This document shows, in pieces, positions 34,732 through 44,999 of a DNA stretch of 64,000 bases. The notes beneath the pieces were generated by a model. The model saw only the letters and a list, made by a program, of their open reading frames with translations, was not told where the DNA came from and made no database searches. Source of the stretch: Psilocybe azurescens (Eukaryota > Basidiomycota > Agaricomycetes > Agaricales > Agrocybaceae); assembly GCA_023853785.1 (NCBI GenBank), contig JAJIRX010000208.1, positions 1 to 64,000 on the forward strand, in the 5' to 3' direction. How positions within the stretch are numbered: position 1 is the first letter of the stretch; each line of letters opens with the position of its first letter. A program made the position numbers and the translations under genes.

Positions 34732-36675
34732 TCATCTGCCTCTTCGACGTTTCTTCCCAGTTGCATCAGTCCCAGAAGCTTGCACGGATTCCGATCCCTT
34801 GTTGCCGACCCTTTGGATAAACTTTAGTGCCTTGTCCACTGCCTGTCCCCTCACTTTCTCCGGAACTTTCTGCCAGTAAAGTTCTTCTCGCTTCCCCGAC
34901 ACCAACTCGGGGGTGATCGCAAAAAGGTTAGGTCCACCTTTCGATAGCGACGAAAGCGGTTCCCCAGTCCCATCCAAACCAGATTTTTGAGTTATAGAAT
35001 TAGTATTGAAGTAGTGTACGAATTGTTGCGCATGCGATGGTGTGCTGAAGCGCAGGTAACACTGGCAGATTGTCAGTAATTAAGTTAATGCGCGCAGCAG
35101 TACAATTAGAGCCTACTGAGTCCAAGCCTTTCGTGTAATCGACATAATCTAGCCCATCATTGCTAGCCGTTGATTGCTGCTCAGGCGTCCTCAAAGCCTG
35201 CGAGAACAATGTACGGAGTGACGTTTTATTTGTTTCAGAGTGCACATTCCGCACGAATACGAGGCATCCGGATGGGTAAGGCGAATCAACATGAATGGTT
35301 GCAGGTTCGATGTGTCCTTGTTCGTATGTCCGTGTGGGTTCTGGGTTTGAAACTGGGACGATATCGCGATCCTTGGGAGCTTGGGCCTTTGGAGGACGAG
35401 GAACTTCGATGGCATCCAATGATATCTTATTAATCTGTTCTTGCTGAGCAGCATTGTCGGCTTCAAGTTCGGCGATGAGCTGCTGTCGGTAAATAAGGTA
35501 TTCTGCCTTCAGTTCCTCCCAGTGTGATTTACTCAGGCAACGCAGGCCAAATTTCGTTGCTTCTTGTTTGAAAATGTCATTAAATTGCCGTTCAGGGTCT
35601 CTTTCACCAGTATTAGGCCTTCTCTTTGGTTCCTCCCATGGCCATTCATCGAGGAGAAGTTGCACGTCGTTGGAAGTAGACAGAGTGACAAGCGAGAATC
35701 CTTTGCATGTAGGCAATGTCCCGGGTTGATCGTTGTGATGGGACGGGAAAGATACATTCTGTATTCTAGAGATTGAATTTCCGAAAGGCGGCAAAAGTGC
35801 TGAAATAAGTTTGGCGGTTCCATATACACTTCGATATTGAACCGGAATATTTTCCTGAGGGAGCATCAGTATCTAAACGCAAAGTCACATGGCAGGAGAC
35901 GCACAACATATATTGTCAAGTTATGCCAGTCGACCTTTCCGTGCTTGCTTAGACTGGTCTCTGTGATCTTTCTCCGCACTTCGTAACCAGTGAGGGAAGA
36001 GGCCTTCTTCGACCAGCGATCTGATGTAAAGCTAGAAGGACCTTCTTCTAATAGGATAAGCCTCACTTCCACCAGATCGGCGGCATGACTTCGTAGAGCC
36101 TTCACGTAGGCAGTTTCTGGTTGTTCGGCGAAAGCATGGGATGAAGCAGCATGGAGGAAGACAGTGGAGTTCTTCTTGAGGTAGCTCAGAGGAATATCTA
36201 TCATTCATAATAGAAGAGTATGAGTCACCCGTGATCCAGATACAGAATATCCAAACTCACAGCCTTCATTTCCGTTGGCCCAGCTGACACGGTCGTCATT
36301 CGATACACCCTCACTGTAACCCTCCTGCACATGGCCTGCCCAATCAATTTTCCGACGCAGATCTGCATCCGACCAAAGCGCATAGTCTGAAAGTGCCAGC
36401 CAGACCAAACGAGCAAGATCTTCGGGGTCAGGACCTTTATTCGAAGTGTTGGATGTGGTGCCCCTCTGTCCTGAGACCTGGGACTCTTTCCGTTCCTTTT
36501 CTTTCCCTTTAAAAGTTTCTGGGTGGATTTTCTCAGAAGATTGACCCTCACTTGCGATGGAAGGTCCTGCGGGTGTCGATATCGAAACAACACTGGAACT
36601 CACTTGATCTTGTACCGGTGTCGATTCAGTCTTTCTCCGTTTCACAGACCGAGGAAGAAAGACAAGTGTAGACAT
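34732..36675 (-). CDS. La-motif, RRM and xRRM protein (LARP7/Pof8-like)
   Basis: Four exons (36261-36675, 35905-36197, 35117-35854, 34732-35061) give 591 residues with consistent phases. A basic N-terminus with KRRK precedes a La-type winged helix (about 87-200: DLARLVWLALSDYALWSDAD, GYIPLSYLKKNSTVF, VKALRSHAADLVEVRLI). An RRM follows (about 230-320: LTIYVENIPVQYRS, PTCKGFSLVTLS), then a charged helical linker. A second C-terminal RRM (about 430-560: GCLVFVRNVHSETNKTSLRT, YVDYTKGLDSCYLRF, QQFVHYFNT) lacks a normal RNP1 and has an aromatic-x-D-Y element as in the xRRM. This order is that of LARP7, Pof8 and p65, which bind 7SK or telomerase RNA. By inference this protein chaperones telomerase RNA or another Pol III/II small RNA. 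Gene intact. Confidence 0.75.
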
Positions 36676-36968
36676 TTCAGAACACCTCAGAGAATTGAGT
36701 GCAACCTGATTGTATATTCAACTTGTCACATCGATTTTAAAATGCACAGAGATACTTACAGCACTTAGAGCCTCAATGGCTTGAACAGTTACAAAACGAC
36801 TTTGACTTGCAGTGCCGCGAGATGAATTTCCCACAATCACGATCACATGCAGCGCGTTAATGAGACGTCGTGTTGCGTCGTGTTGGAGTCTGGTCACGGC
36901 AACGTTTTCAATAGGGGTAAATCTCTCTTCATTCCATACCATTACTACCAACACGTCAGACCACGGAA
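36676..36968. promoter_or_regulatory. Shared divergent promoter region (293 bp)
   Basis: The ATGs of the La-type gene (minus) and the H3-motif gene (plus) lie 293 bases apart, back to back, so this short segment must hold both promoters. I see no consensus TATA box. Confidence 0.5.
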
Positions 36969-38692
36969 ATGGCTCTCTTACAGGACGGTGCCAAATCCTC
37001 TGTCATTCTTCAAGGGACCTCATCTGCAGAGAGTGACTTTATCTTCAAAGAAGGTGTATTCTACGCGACATTCGAAGGCCACAACCACCCACGCAAAGAG
37101 GCCTCTGAGCTTCACGCTCATCTCACCTATGTGCCACCCCCTCCAGCAATCAACGAAAACGGCAAAAGGACTTGGTTACAGCCACAAGAAACCTATGTCA
37201 ATTATCCGGCGCACTTTTACGCCGCTCAACTCGTGCATTATGGAATAAAGCCACTGAAGACAAAGTCTGCCGCGAAGAAGAAACTTTTTATGCGTTCAGT
37301 GGCCCCGATGGTAAAACCCTGGAGGTCCCGCAATCGATTCTTGAGCTCGAGAAGGCAATGCGTAGACAAAGCCTGTCAAATCCAGCGCCGATGGAGGTAG
37401 ATCAGAAAGTCTCAGTGCCTAATATTCAGAAGCAACACAACAAAGACACGCCAGAGCTTTATAAGTCTGAGCCTGCCATTGCATCAGCGTTTAAAGCCCC
37501 TAGAACGAAACAAACTGCTCGAAAAACCACTAGACCAACCGTTCCTCTGAGCACCACGGTAGCATCTCAACCGTCCAATCCAGAACCAGTTATGTCCAAG
37601 CCTACTCTCACCGATCTGGCATCGTCATCCAATCGAGCTCCCAGGACGAAACAAACTGCTATCAAAACCAATTGGCCGGGCACTATTCCGGGGACTATAA
37701 TGTTCGATTTGTCTCCAGCGGCATACACCAACACAGTGGCATCAACATCGACCAGAGGACGAAGGACCAAACAGACCGCACGAAAATCGACTGGAAGAAA
37801 CCCGCCAAAATCCTCAGGCTTCCTGGAGCCCAGAGCAGCGGTCAAGCGATTCGAGAAATCACTGGTACCAGAGAAAGCTCCCCAGATGACGGATGCCGAG
37901 ATACGGGACGGAATCAAAAACCTGTCAGCAGTTCGAGCTCGTCAGATCTTGGAACTACTTTTCGATAAAATTCCCGCTGTTGTCGACACTCTAGATGCAG
38001 AATTGTCGTCAGGGAAGAAGAATGGCCAATCTTCGAAGGTCAAGGAGAAGCCAGTCAACCCTTCCGTATGGATGGGAATGTACGATATCGATGCTCCCGC
38101 AGTCGAGGACCTATACGGAGATGGCCATTATAGCTTCGGGATATACCCGTCCTCGACGTCGAAGCATCTATGGGCATCCTTTAATTTCGGCGGTTTCACG
38201 GGTGTCATGCGATCCATCTATCCAGTACCCAACTTCTTGAACACAGAAATACACTTCGAATGGCGAGGCGATATAGACCAAAGTGGAATGACCTTCGATG
38301 ATGACAATCGCGCCGTCATCACTTTTCTTCCAGGAGGCCTTCTACGAGGAAAAATGAGCGCACCCATCTACGGAACATATTGGTTTTATGGCTGTCGACC
38401 CTCCCGAGGTGTCGAGACGACGACTCGCAAACAACAACTAGGCAAAGTCAGCTCATGGAAATCTACTTGGAGGAACATAAATAGCCACAATTACGATGTC
38501 GCGCGCAGAGCACGATGGGGACGATCCGGTGGAGAGCAGAAGGAAGAAAAGGCATTTGAAAGTGACACCACGGACGGAAAGCAAAAGCGTACCTCGAAGA
38601 TCGATCTGAAGAATTTCATGAAGGAGCCGTCATCGGACAACGAGTCGTATGGCGACGACGACGACGAAGAAGACGAATACTACGGGTGGTGA
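36969..38692 (+). CDS. Protein with three histone-H3-tail-like motifs and acidic C-terminus
   Basis: A single exon of 574 codons if one base is added in the T run 37285-37289; the same frame is supported by the paralogue at 40458. Order: an N-terminal module (about 20-110; FKEGVFYATFEG, FYAAQLVHYGIKPLKTK); a disordered Lys/Pro/Thr-rich middle with RTKQTARK (about 178), RTKQTAIK (about 225) and RTKQTARKSTG (about 265); a helical block (LSAVRARQILELLFDKIP); a beta-rich domain (IYPSSTSKHLWASFNFGGFT, FEWRG, DDNRAVITFLPGG); and a DDDDEEDEYYGW acidic end. The third motif is identical to H3 residues 2-12. The rest is not a histone fold. I infer a chromatin-related role as a substrate or decoy for H3-tail methyltransferases or readers; function not known. 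Confidence 0.75.
37502..37525 (+). other. H3-tail-like motif 1 (RTKQTARK, then TT)
   Basis: Eight residues identical to histone H3 2-9. Position 10 is Thr instead of Ser. Preceded by AP, so the motif is internal and lacks the free N-terminus of H3. Confidence 0.9.
37643..37666 (+). other. H3-tail-like motif 2 (RTKQTAIK)
   Basis: Matches H3 2-9 except Arg8 to Ile. It sits 47 codons after motif 1 and shares its codons up to the changed residue, so it looks like a recent local duplicate of motif 1. Confidence 0.85.
37763..37795 (+). other. H3-tail-like motif 3 (RTKQTARKSTG)
   Basis: Eleven residues identical to H3 2-12, including K4, R8, K9 and S10. It uses different synonymous codons from motif 1. 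The sequence after it (RNPPKSSG) departs from H3. Confidence 0.92.
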
Positions 38693-39155
38693 ATAATTGA
38701 TTGTGCAACTGGTATGTGTCTGCAGGTGTCCGCACTGCTGGCGGCAACCTCCGTTTGCCAAAGAAACGCAGGTCTTTTGAACATGGCTTTTAATGTTTAT
38801 TCGGCTGTTTGTTTGACAAGCAGCGGTCAGCGCCAACGGTGCCGGCGGTTTCAGATAGCTTTGGTCCATTTCTCCTACTTAATTGAGTTCATGTTAACTA
38901 TATCCAGAGAAATTACCTGAAGATAAATGGTAGTGCATAAACAAAAAGAGACAAAGAAGGTTAGTCTACTCATACGCAATAGTATGATCGTTTGGGTTGA
39001 ACAAGTTGAACAGCCTGTTCAAACTTCGTGTCATGTCAACAACTAATGAACACGTGTTACATGCCAAATTCACATGAAAGTGGCGTTATCGTTAAGTCTA
39101 ACGGCTCGGACACGTCGTCTAAAATCAATTCTGACTGAAATTGACACCATATCGT
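38693..39155. other. Spacer between family members 1 and 2
   Basis: No gene. The 3' flank of the H3-motif gene and the 5' flank of the next copy. Confidence 0.6.
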
Positions 39156-40380
39156 ATGTCTTACATTGATAGCGACAGCGAGTCTGGGTCCCATCATGGC
39201 CTTTCAGTTGTCTCTCGGGGCACATTCATGTTTAAAGAAAGGAAGATCTTCGCCGAATTCGAAGGGCAATGCCACCTACATACAAATTCTGCTCAGCTTC
39301 ATCGTCTTCTCACCTACGAAGCTCCTCCGCCAGTACTCACCAAAGCCGGAACAGTAGCTAAGCGCCAGCCCAAAGATACACACGTCGACCCATATGCCAA
39401 TTACTACTGAGCGCAAATGATCCATTATGGGTTCAAACCACTCAAAAGAAGATCGCAGCAAAGAGGCGGTTGTCGGAAGCGTTTGGAGATGGAAAGATAT
39501 TGCAAGTCCCCAAAGCTATTCTTGATCTTGAGGCAAGTATGAAGGAGTGTACCGTTGGCGAGAAGGACCAAGTCTAAATCAGCTTCTATCTGTTTAATTT
39601 CTGATGTGCAACTGGGGTCCTTGCCACCGCTTCATAAGTTACGGACTACCATGAACATAGGTGTGACTTCCATTTTTCATTACTGCCATCAGTGGGTATG
39701 TTTTCGTATTTCCGTAGCTGATAACCGGACACCGGCCAATTATGCACTCCCAGCTGAACCTTTCTTTGACCTTGCTAGATCACATCATGGTCACTACATT
39801 ACGACTCCCATTGTACAGACAACATGAGACGATAGGAGGGATCATAAGATTCTGTATAATACCCTGCCGTAATCAAACCATAGCGCAATATTATCAATCT
39901 TTTTTCGTTTACAAACGTGGTCACATGGAGAACCTGGGCTCATCTTTCAAAAGGGATACCCGGATTGGTGATACTACTTTTACGAACTTATAGCATGCTT
40001 CATTTCATTCCTTCAATTTGCCTCCATTAGTAGACTGAAAAATCTTGACTGGCAATTTGGTTCTTCTCGCCAACGATAGGAGTGGCAAGCCTTGGAATTG
40101 AGGTACACTGAAAAGCAACGAAAGAAACGAAGCAAACACGACGAAGAAGCGAAATTGGACAAGATTAAGGGGGAGGAACCTCTCGAGCCTAAGCCTGTTC
40201 CCACTGGGGGTCATAAAAACGGCTGGTAAGAGCAAAGAGAAGCCCTGAGTCGCTAGTAGTATCCAAGCGAGAGTTGACGCCGTAGTCGCTAACCCGTCGT
40301 CGAAGTCCCAAAAATGACCAAGGTCCAACGCAGGAAGGCGATCCCTTCCCTGGCGAAGGCCACGTGCAGATGTCACTCAT
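39156..40380 (+). pseudogene. Broken second copy of the H3-motif gene family
   Basis: Starts MSYIDSDSESGSHHG, then FAEFEGQCHLHTNSAQLHRL and AKRQPKDTHVDPYANYY. A TGA at 39408-39410 stands where its neighbour has TCA (Ser). Matching sequence continues past it (QMIHYGFKPL, LSEAFGDGKILQVPKAILDL) to about 39580. About 500 bases without family similarity follow (39590-40070), then homology resumes (IKTAGKSKEKP; QKMTKVQRRKAIPSL) to about 40380. The C-terminal WRG-like domain is absent. The stop is a substitution, so this copy is genuinely inactivated. Confidence 0.75.
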
Positions 40381-41442
40381 TAATCAAACGCGTCGCGTGG
40401 AAGTTGGCTGCTCTTTGCGTCTTACTTCTTACACCTAACCAAGACTATCCTCGCATCATGTCATACTTTGATAGCGACAGCGAATTTGAATCCTATTATG
40501 GCCCCCAGTTGTCACTCGGGGCGCTTTCACGTTCAAGGAGGGGATGATCTACGCCGAATTCGAAGGACCATGCCACCCACGTACAGATGCTGCCGAGCTT
40601 CACCGTCTTCTCACCTACGCCCCTCCTCCCCCAGTACTCACCAAGGCCGGAAAAGTAGCTAAACGCCAGCCCAAAGATACGCACGCCGACCCAGATGCCC
40701 ATTACTACTCCGCGCAATTGATCCATTATGGGTTGAAGCCACTTAAGACTAAGATCCCAGCAAAGAAACGGTTGCTGGCGGCATTTGGGACGAAAAGATG
40801 TTGCAGGTTCCCAAAGCAATTATTGATCTTGAGGCGATTATGAAGAAGGAGTGGCAAGCCTTGGATTCGAAGTACAAAGAAGAGCAGGAAGCGCAACGAA
40901 AGATACAAAGCAAGCGCGATGAAGAAGCAAGATTGGAGATGATTAAGTGGGAGGAAGCAAGACTTCTTGAGGGGCCTAGGCCGTCTCTCATTACCACCAT
41001 GGGAACCACGAAAATGACTGCTAAGGGCAATGCAAAGCCCCCACGAATAGTATTCAAGCGAGAGTTGACACAGTTCTCGCCAAAAGGCCCAAACCAGGGA
41101 CTCAAGCTCCTAAAATGACTAGTGCGGAGAGGCAGAAGGCTATTAATTCTCTTTCAGTTGATCAAGCTCGCAGTTTGCTTGCTGTCCTTTTAGAAAAGAT
41201 ACCGGCAGCGGAAAAATCCTCGACGCCGAACTATCTTCAATCAAAGCCAAATCTCCCAAGATCAAAGAAAAACTAGTCGATTCATCAGTTTGGACAGGTG
41301 TATGTGATGTTGAGGCCCCTATGATTGTTGGGAATGAGCAATCCGCCATTAATTAGTAATATATTTATCGGACTTAGTCATCAGTTTAGTAATTAGATAA
41401 CTTGTAGATAACTCTGGAAATAAGTAGAACAAGCTTTATAGT

Positions 41443-43160
41443 CAAATTATATACACTCACAGTCAATAACACTCAATATTTCTGTCCTTATCTAAAAAGT
41501 GACCAAATACACAAATATATATACACAGAACTCTACATTCCGTGTCCATTAAATATTTCTTTGCTTTGTAAATCTGAAACCAAAATTTCAAATAATATTA
41601 GACCTACTCTAACTAATCCACAGTACCTTTGTCATGATGTCTGCAACTGTTTTAATATCTACACCCCTGTCCATATCCACTCCCAATCAATTATCATTCT
41701 ACTTTATATTTTATACAATACTGTACTACTCATTGACTATCCACAAATTATCTCATATGCACAGCACCTGTGGCACTGTGCCATTTTAAATTTCATGCCT
41801 TATACTCTTTATCTTCACAATCAAAATAGTCTGCAAATTAATCACATCAATCTACAACCTATAGTTTATTAAAATTTAAAAGTCTATTTTCACACACAAT
41901 ACTTAACAGTCTATTTATTTTTACATGCATAAACCACACAGGAGCTTTATCATCAAAAAATATTTTTATCACTTGTAGAGAACAGTAGACTGCCTATTTC
42001 CAATTAGGAAATTATATCCCAGTGCTATCTTGATATCCACATCTTTATTTAAATACCATCCACACACTCACAATTTCCTCTACTACATATCAGTTTTAAA
42101 GCTTGCCAATGCAGTGCTCCTGCACCTTACTAAGTCAGTGCTGCACACCTCCATACTAAATATAATATAAATATTTTATCACTCCACCCTTTAAGTTTAA
42201 TCAAAACCATTTGGAAATGTCACAACAAAGCATGACACCTTCAGCACTATGCCTATAACAATATACATTCCCTCAATATATCTCCAGCCCACTCTTCAGC
42301 AATCATTGTGTACATTATTTTTCACAAAAAGAATCTTACTTTGCATTTTATATAAAACTGGAACTATCATACACTCTTCACAATTAAAATAGTTGTCCTC
42401 TCACTCCACTACAGTTGTTCTGCAAATTAATCACATTAATCTACAGTCTATAGTACATTAAAATTTACATGTTAGTTCTTGTGCCCAATAGTTAACTGTG
42501 TCTATATTTTTACCCACTACATGAGTAAAGCACACTGGAGCTTGATCTTAAAAGAATAATTTTATTATCTGTACAGCACTGGAGACTGCCTATTTCCAGT
42601 TGTAAAATTGTGTCCCAGTTCTATCTTCCTATCTACATCTTTATTTAAATAGTTCCACCCTGTTCCATTCAAAAACATTGTCACCAACTGATAGTTCATT
42701 TCATACTAACTTGTTTACTGTCCCAATTGTGTTCATTGTTTGCAAATTTATTCAGTGGTTTGCATTTGAATTTTTATAAATAGTCTCCACCATAACAACT
42801 GCTTACCAAAGCCAACAGCCACAGAAAAATGCTTCAACAGCACTGGAAATAGCTAATAGACACATTGAGGGGTGCATTATTTAGGCACAGAATGTTTTTT
42901 AGGCTGTGTGGCACCCATTTTATTGTTTGCCATCAGTCACTGGTTGTTTGTTTCAAAAGGCCCCGCTTCGCAGGCCCTAAAACACAACGGTGTGCTTTGT
43001 TATGATTAAGTAATTTGACTTATGTAACATTTATTTCCTCTTTCAGAAAAGCTTAGTCATCGTGCTCTCTTATATTATAGACGAGCTTTATGACCGCCGC
43101 TACGCGTCGGGGGATTCGCTCGCTCACCCCCCTGTGCTTCACGGCAGGGTCAACAGCTCG
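41443..43160 (+). repeat. Insertion unit, copy A
   Basis: Begins GTCAAATTATATACACTCAC and ends in CTTCACGGCAGGGTCAACAG. It matches copy B at many points along its length, including the CCCATTTTATTGTTTGCCAT phrase near 42915 and 44728. Confidence 0.7.
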
Positions 43161-43254
43161 CTGGGGCTGCGCCCCCAGACCCCACTCTGTCGGGCGCCTT
43201 CGCGCCTCCTCATTGATAAATAAATAATACCAATCACAATCATAATGTCTTTTA

Positions 43255-43416
43255 GGGAATGAGCTTCGCTCATCCCCCTTTTTATTGGCATTCTATACCT
43301 CATGAAAATAATAATAATAGCAGTCACTCTTGGGAATGAGCTGCACTCATCCCCCTCTTGCTTCACATCTCCTCACTCATATAATGTGGGAGGGGGATGA
43401 GCTGTGCTCATCCCCC
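43255..43416. repeat. Three GGGRATGAGC...GCTCATCCCC hairpins
   Basis: Inverted repeats at about 43255-43277, 43332-43354 and 43392-43416 share a GGGRATGAGC/GCTCATCCCC stem with 3-5-base loops. They lie between the two large copies, just after a GC-rich patch with further short palindromes (43085-43210). Confidence 0.75.
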
Positions 43417-43471
43417 TCCTCTACTTCACAGTCTGCTCTACAGCTTGCTGGAGTTGCACTCTGCATCTCCA

Positions 43472-44965
43472 TAGTCAAATTATATATACTCACAGTCAAT
43501 AATACTGAACAAATACACAAATATATATATACACAGAACTCTACATTCTGTGTCCACTAAATATTTCTTTGCTTTAACAATCTCAAACTAAAATTTCAAT
43601 CATATTACACCCACTCCAACTAATTCACAGTATCTTTGCCACCATGCCTGTTTTAATATCCACATCCCTGCCTATGTCCACTCCCAATCAATCATCATCC
43701 TACTTTATATTTTATACAATACTCCACTATACATCAACTATCCACAAATCACCTCATATGCACAGCACCTGCAGCACTGTACTATTTTAAATTTTATACC
43801 TTATACTCTTCTTCACAATCAAAATAGTACTGCAAATTAATCACATTAATCTACAACCTATAGTGCTTTAAAATTTAAATCTCAATTCTCACACCCAATA
43901 CTTAATAATGTATTCATTTTTACATGTGTAAAACACACTGGAGCTTTATCCTCAAATAAATAATTTTATTGTCTGTACAGTATTGTACACTGCTTATTTC
44001 CAATTACAAAATCATGTCTCAATGCTATCTTTCCATCCACATCTTATTTAAATAGAACCAACACACCCCCAAATCCTCCTGCTGCTATATGCCTGCAGCA
44101 CTGTATCATTTTAAAATTTATAGCTTACACTCTTCACAATTAAAATAGCTGCCCCCTCACCCCACTACATTTGTCCTGCAAATTAATCACTTTAATCTAC
44201 AGCCCATAGTAATTAAAATTTACATGTTAATTCTCATGCACAATAGTTAACAGTGTCTATATTTTACCCATTACATTTGGAGTAAAGCACACTGCAGCTT
44301 CATCCTCAATTTTTTTTATCATCTGTACTGTACTGGAGACTATTTATCTCCAATTACAAAACCATATCCCACTGCTATCTCTCTATATACATCTTTATTT
44401 AAACACTTTCACTCAGAGAAAACATGATCACCCACCCATAGTTCATTCCACATCAACTTGTCCACTGTTCACAACATCCCTTGCTTGCAAATTTATTTCA
44501 CAGTTTCCATTTCAACTTTGCAACTTTATACAGTTGTTATACAAATGGCAAACAAACACAATATCTGTGGCCAGAAATGCTATTAAAATAGTCTTTAATG
44601 TATGTGGATTTATTGGCCCACTTGACCCTGGTGCCCACTGTACATATTTTTTTGTTTTTTAAACCACCCAGGTTATGGCTAATAGACATGTTCAGTGTAA
44701 GCATAAAATGTTTGTTAGCCTGTGGCACCCATTTTATTGTTTGCCATCAGCCACTGATTGTTTGTTTCAAAAGCCCCCGCAGCACCGGCCCCAAAACACA
44801 GAGGTCTGCTTAATAATAATTAGTCATGCTTAAGTAATTTGCTCCTTCCTTTTTTAGAAAAACCGTCTCTTATATTATAGACAAGCTTTATGACCCGCCG
44901 CTACGCGTCGGGGGATTCGTTTCGCTCACCCCCCCTGTGCTTCACGGCAGGGTCAACAGCTTGTA
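43472..44965 (+). repeat. Insertion unit, copy B
   Basis: Direct, diverged copy of the unit at 41443. Both end in the same GC-rich block (CCGCTACGCGTCGGGGGATT at 43095 and 44897) followed by TTCACGGCAGGGTCAACAGC. Confidence 0.7.
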
Positions 44966-44991
44966 GATAGTGTAGATACATTAACTTACAG

Positions 44992-44999
44992 TATATAAA
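44992..44999 (+). promoter_or_regulatory. TATA-like box near the right end of the insertion
   Basis: TATATAAA lies 71 bases upstream of the ATG at 45070, which belongs to the target duplication. It could drive expression of the 148-codon distal fragment. Inference only. Confidence 0.35.

Noticed and set aside
37502..37795. Genuine histone H3 gene or H3 pseudogene
   Set aside because: Identity stops after RTKQTARKSTG. No histone-fold helices (KPHRY, REIRRYQKS type) follow, and the motif occurs three times inside a different protein.
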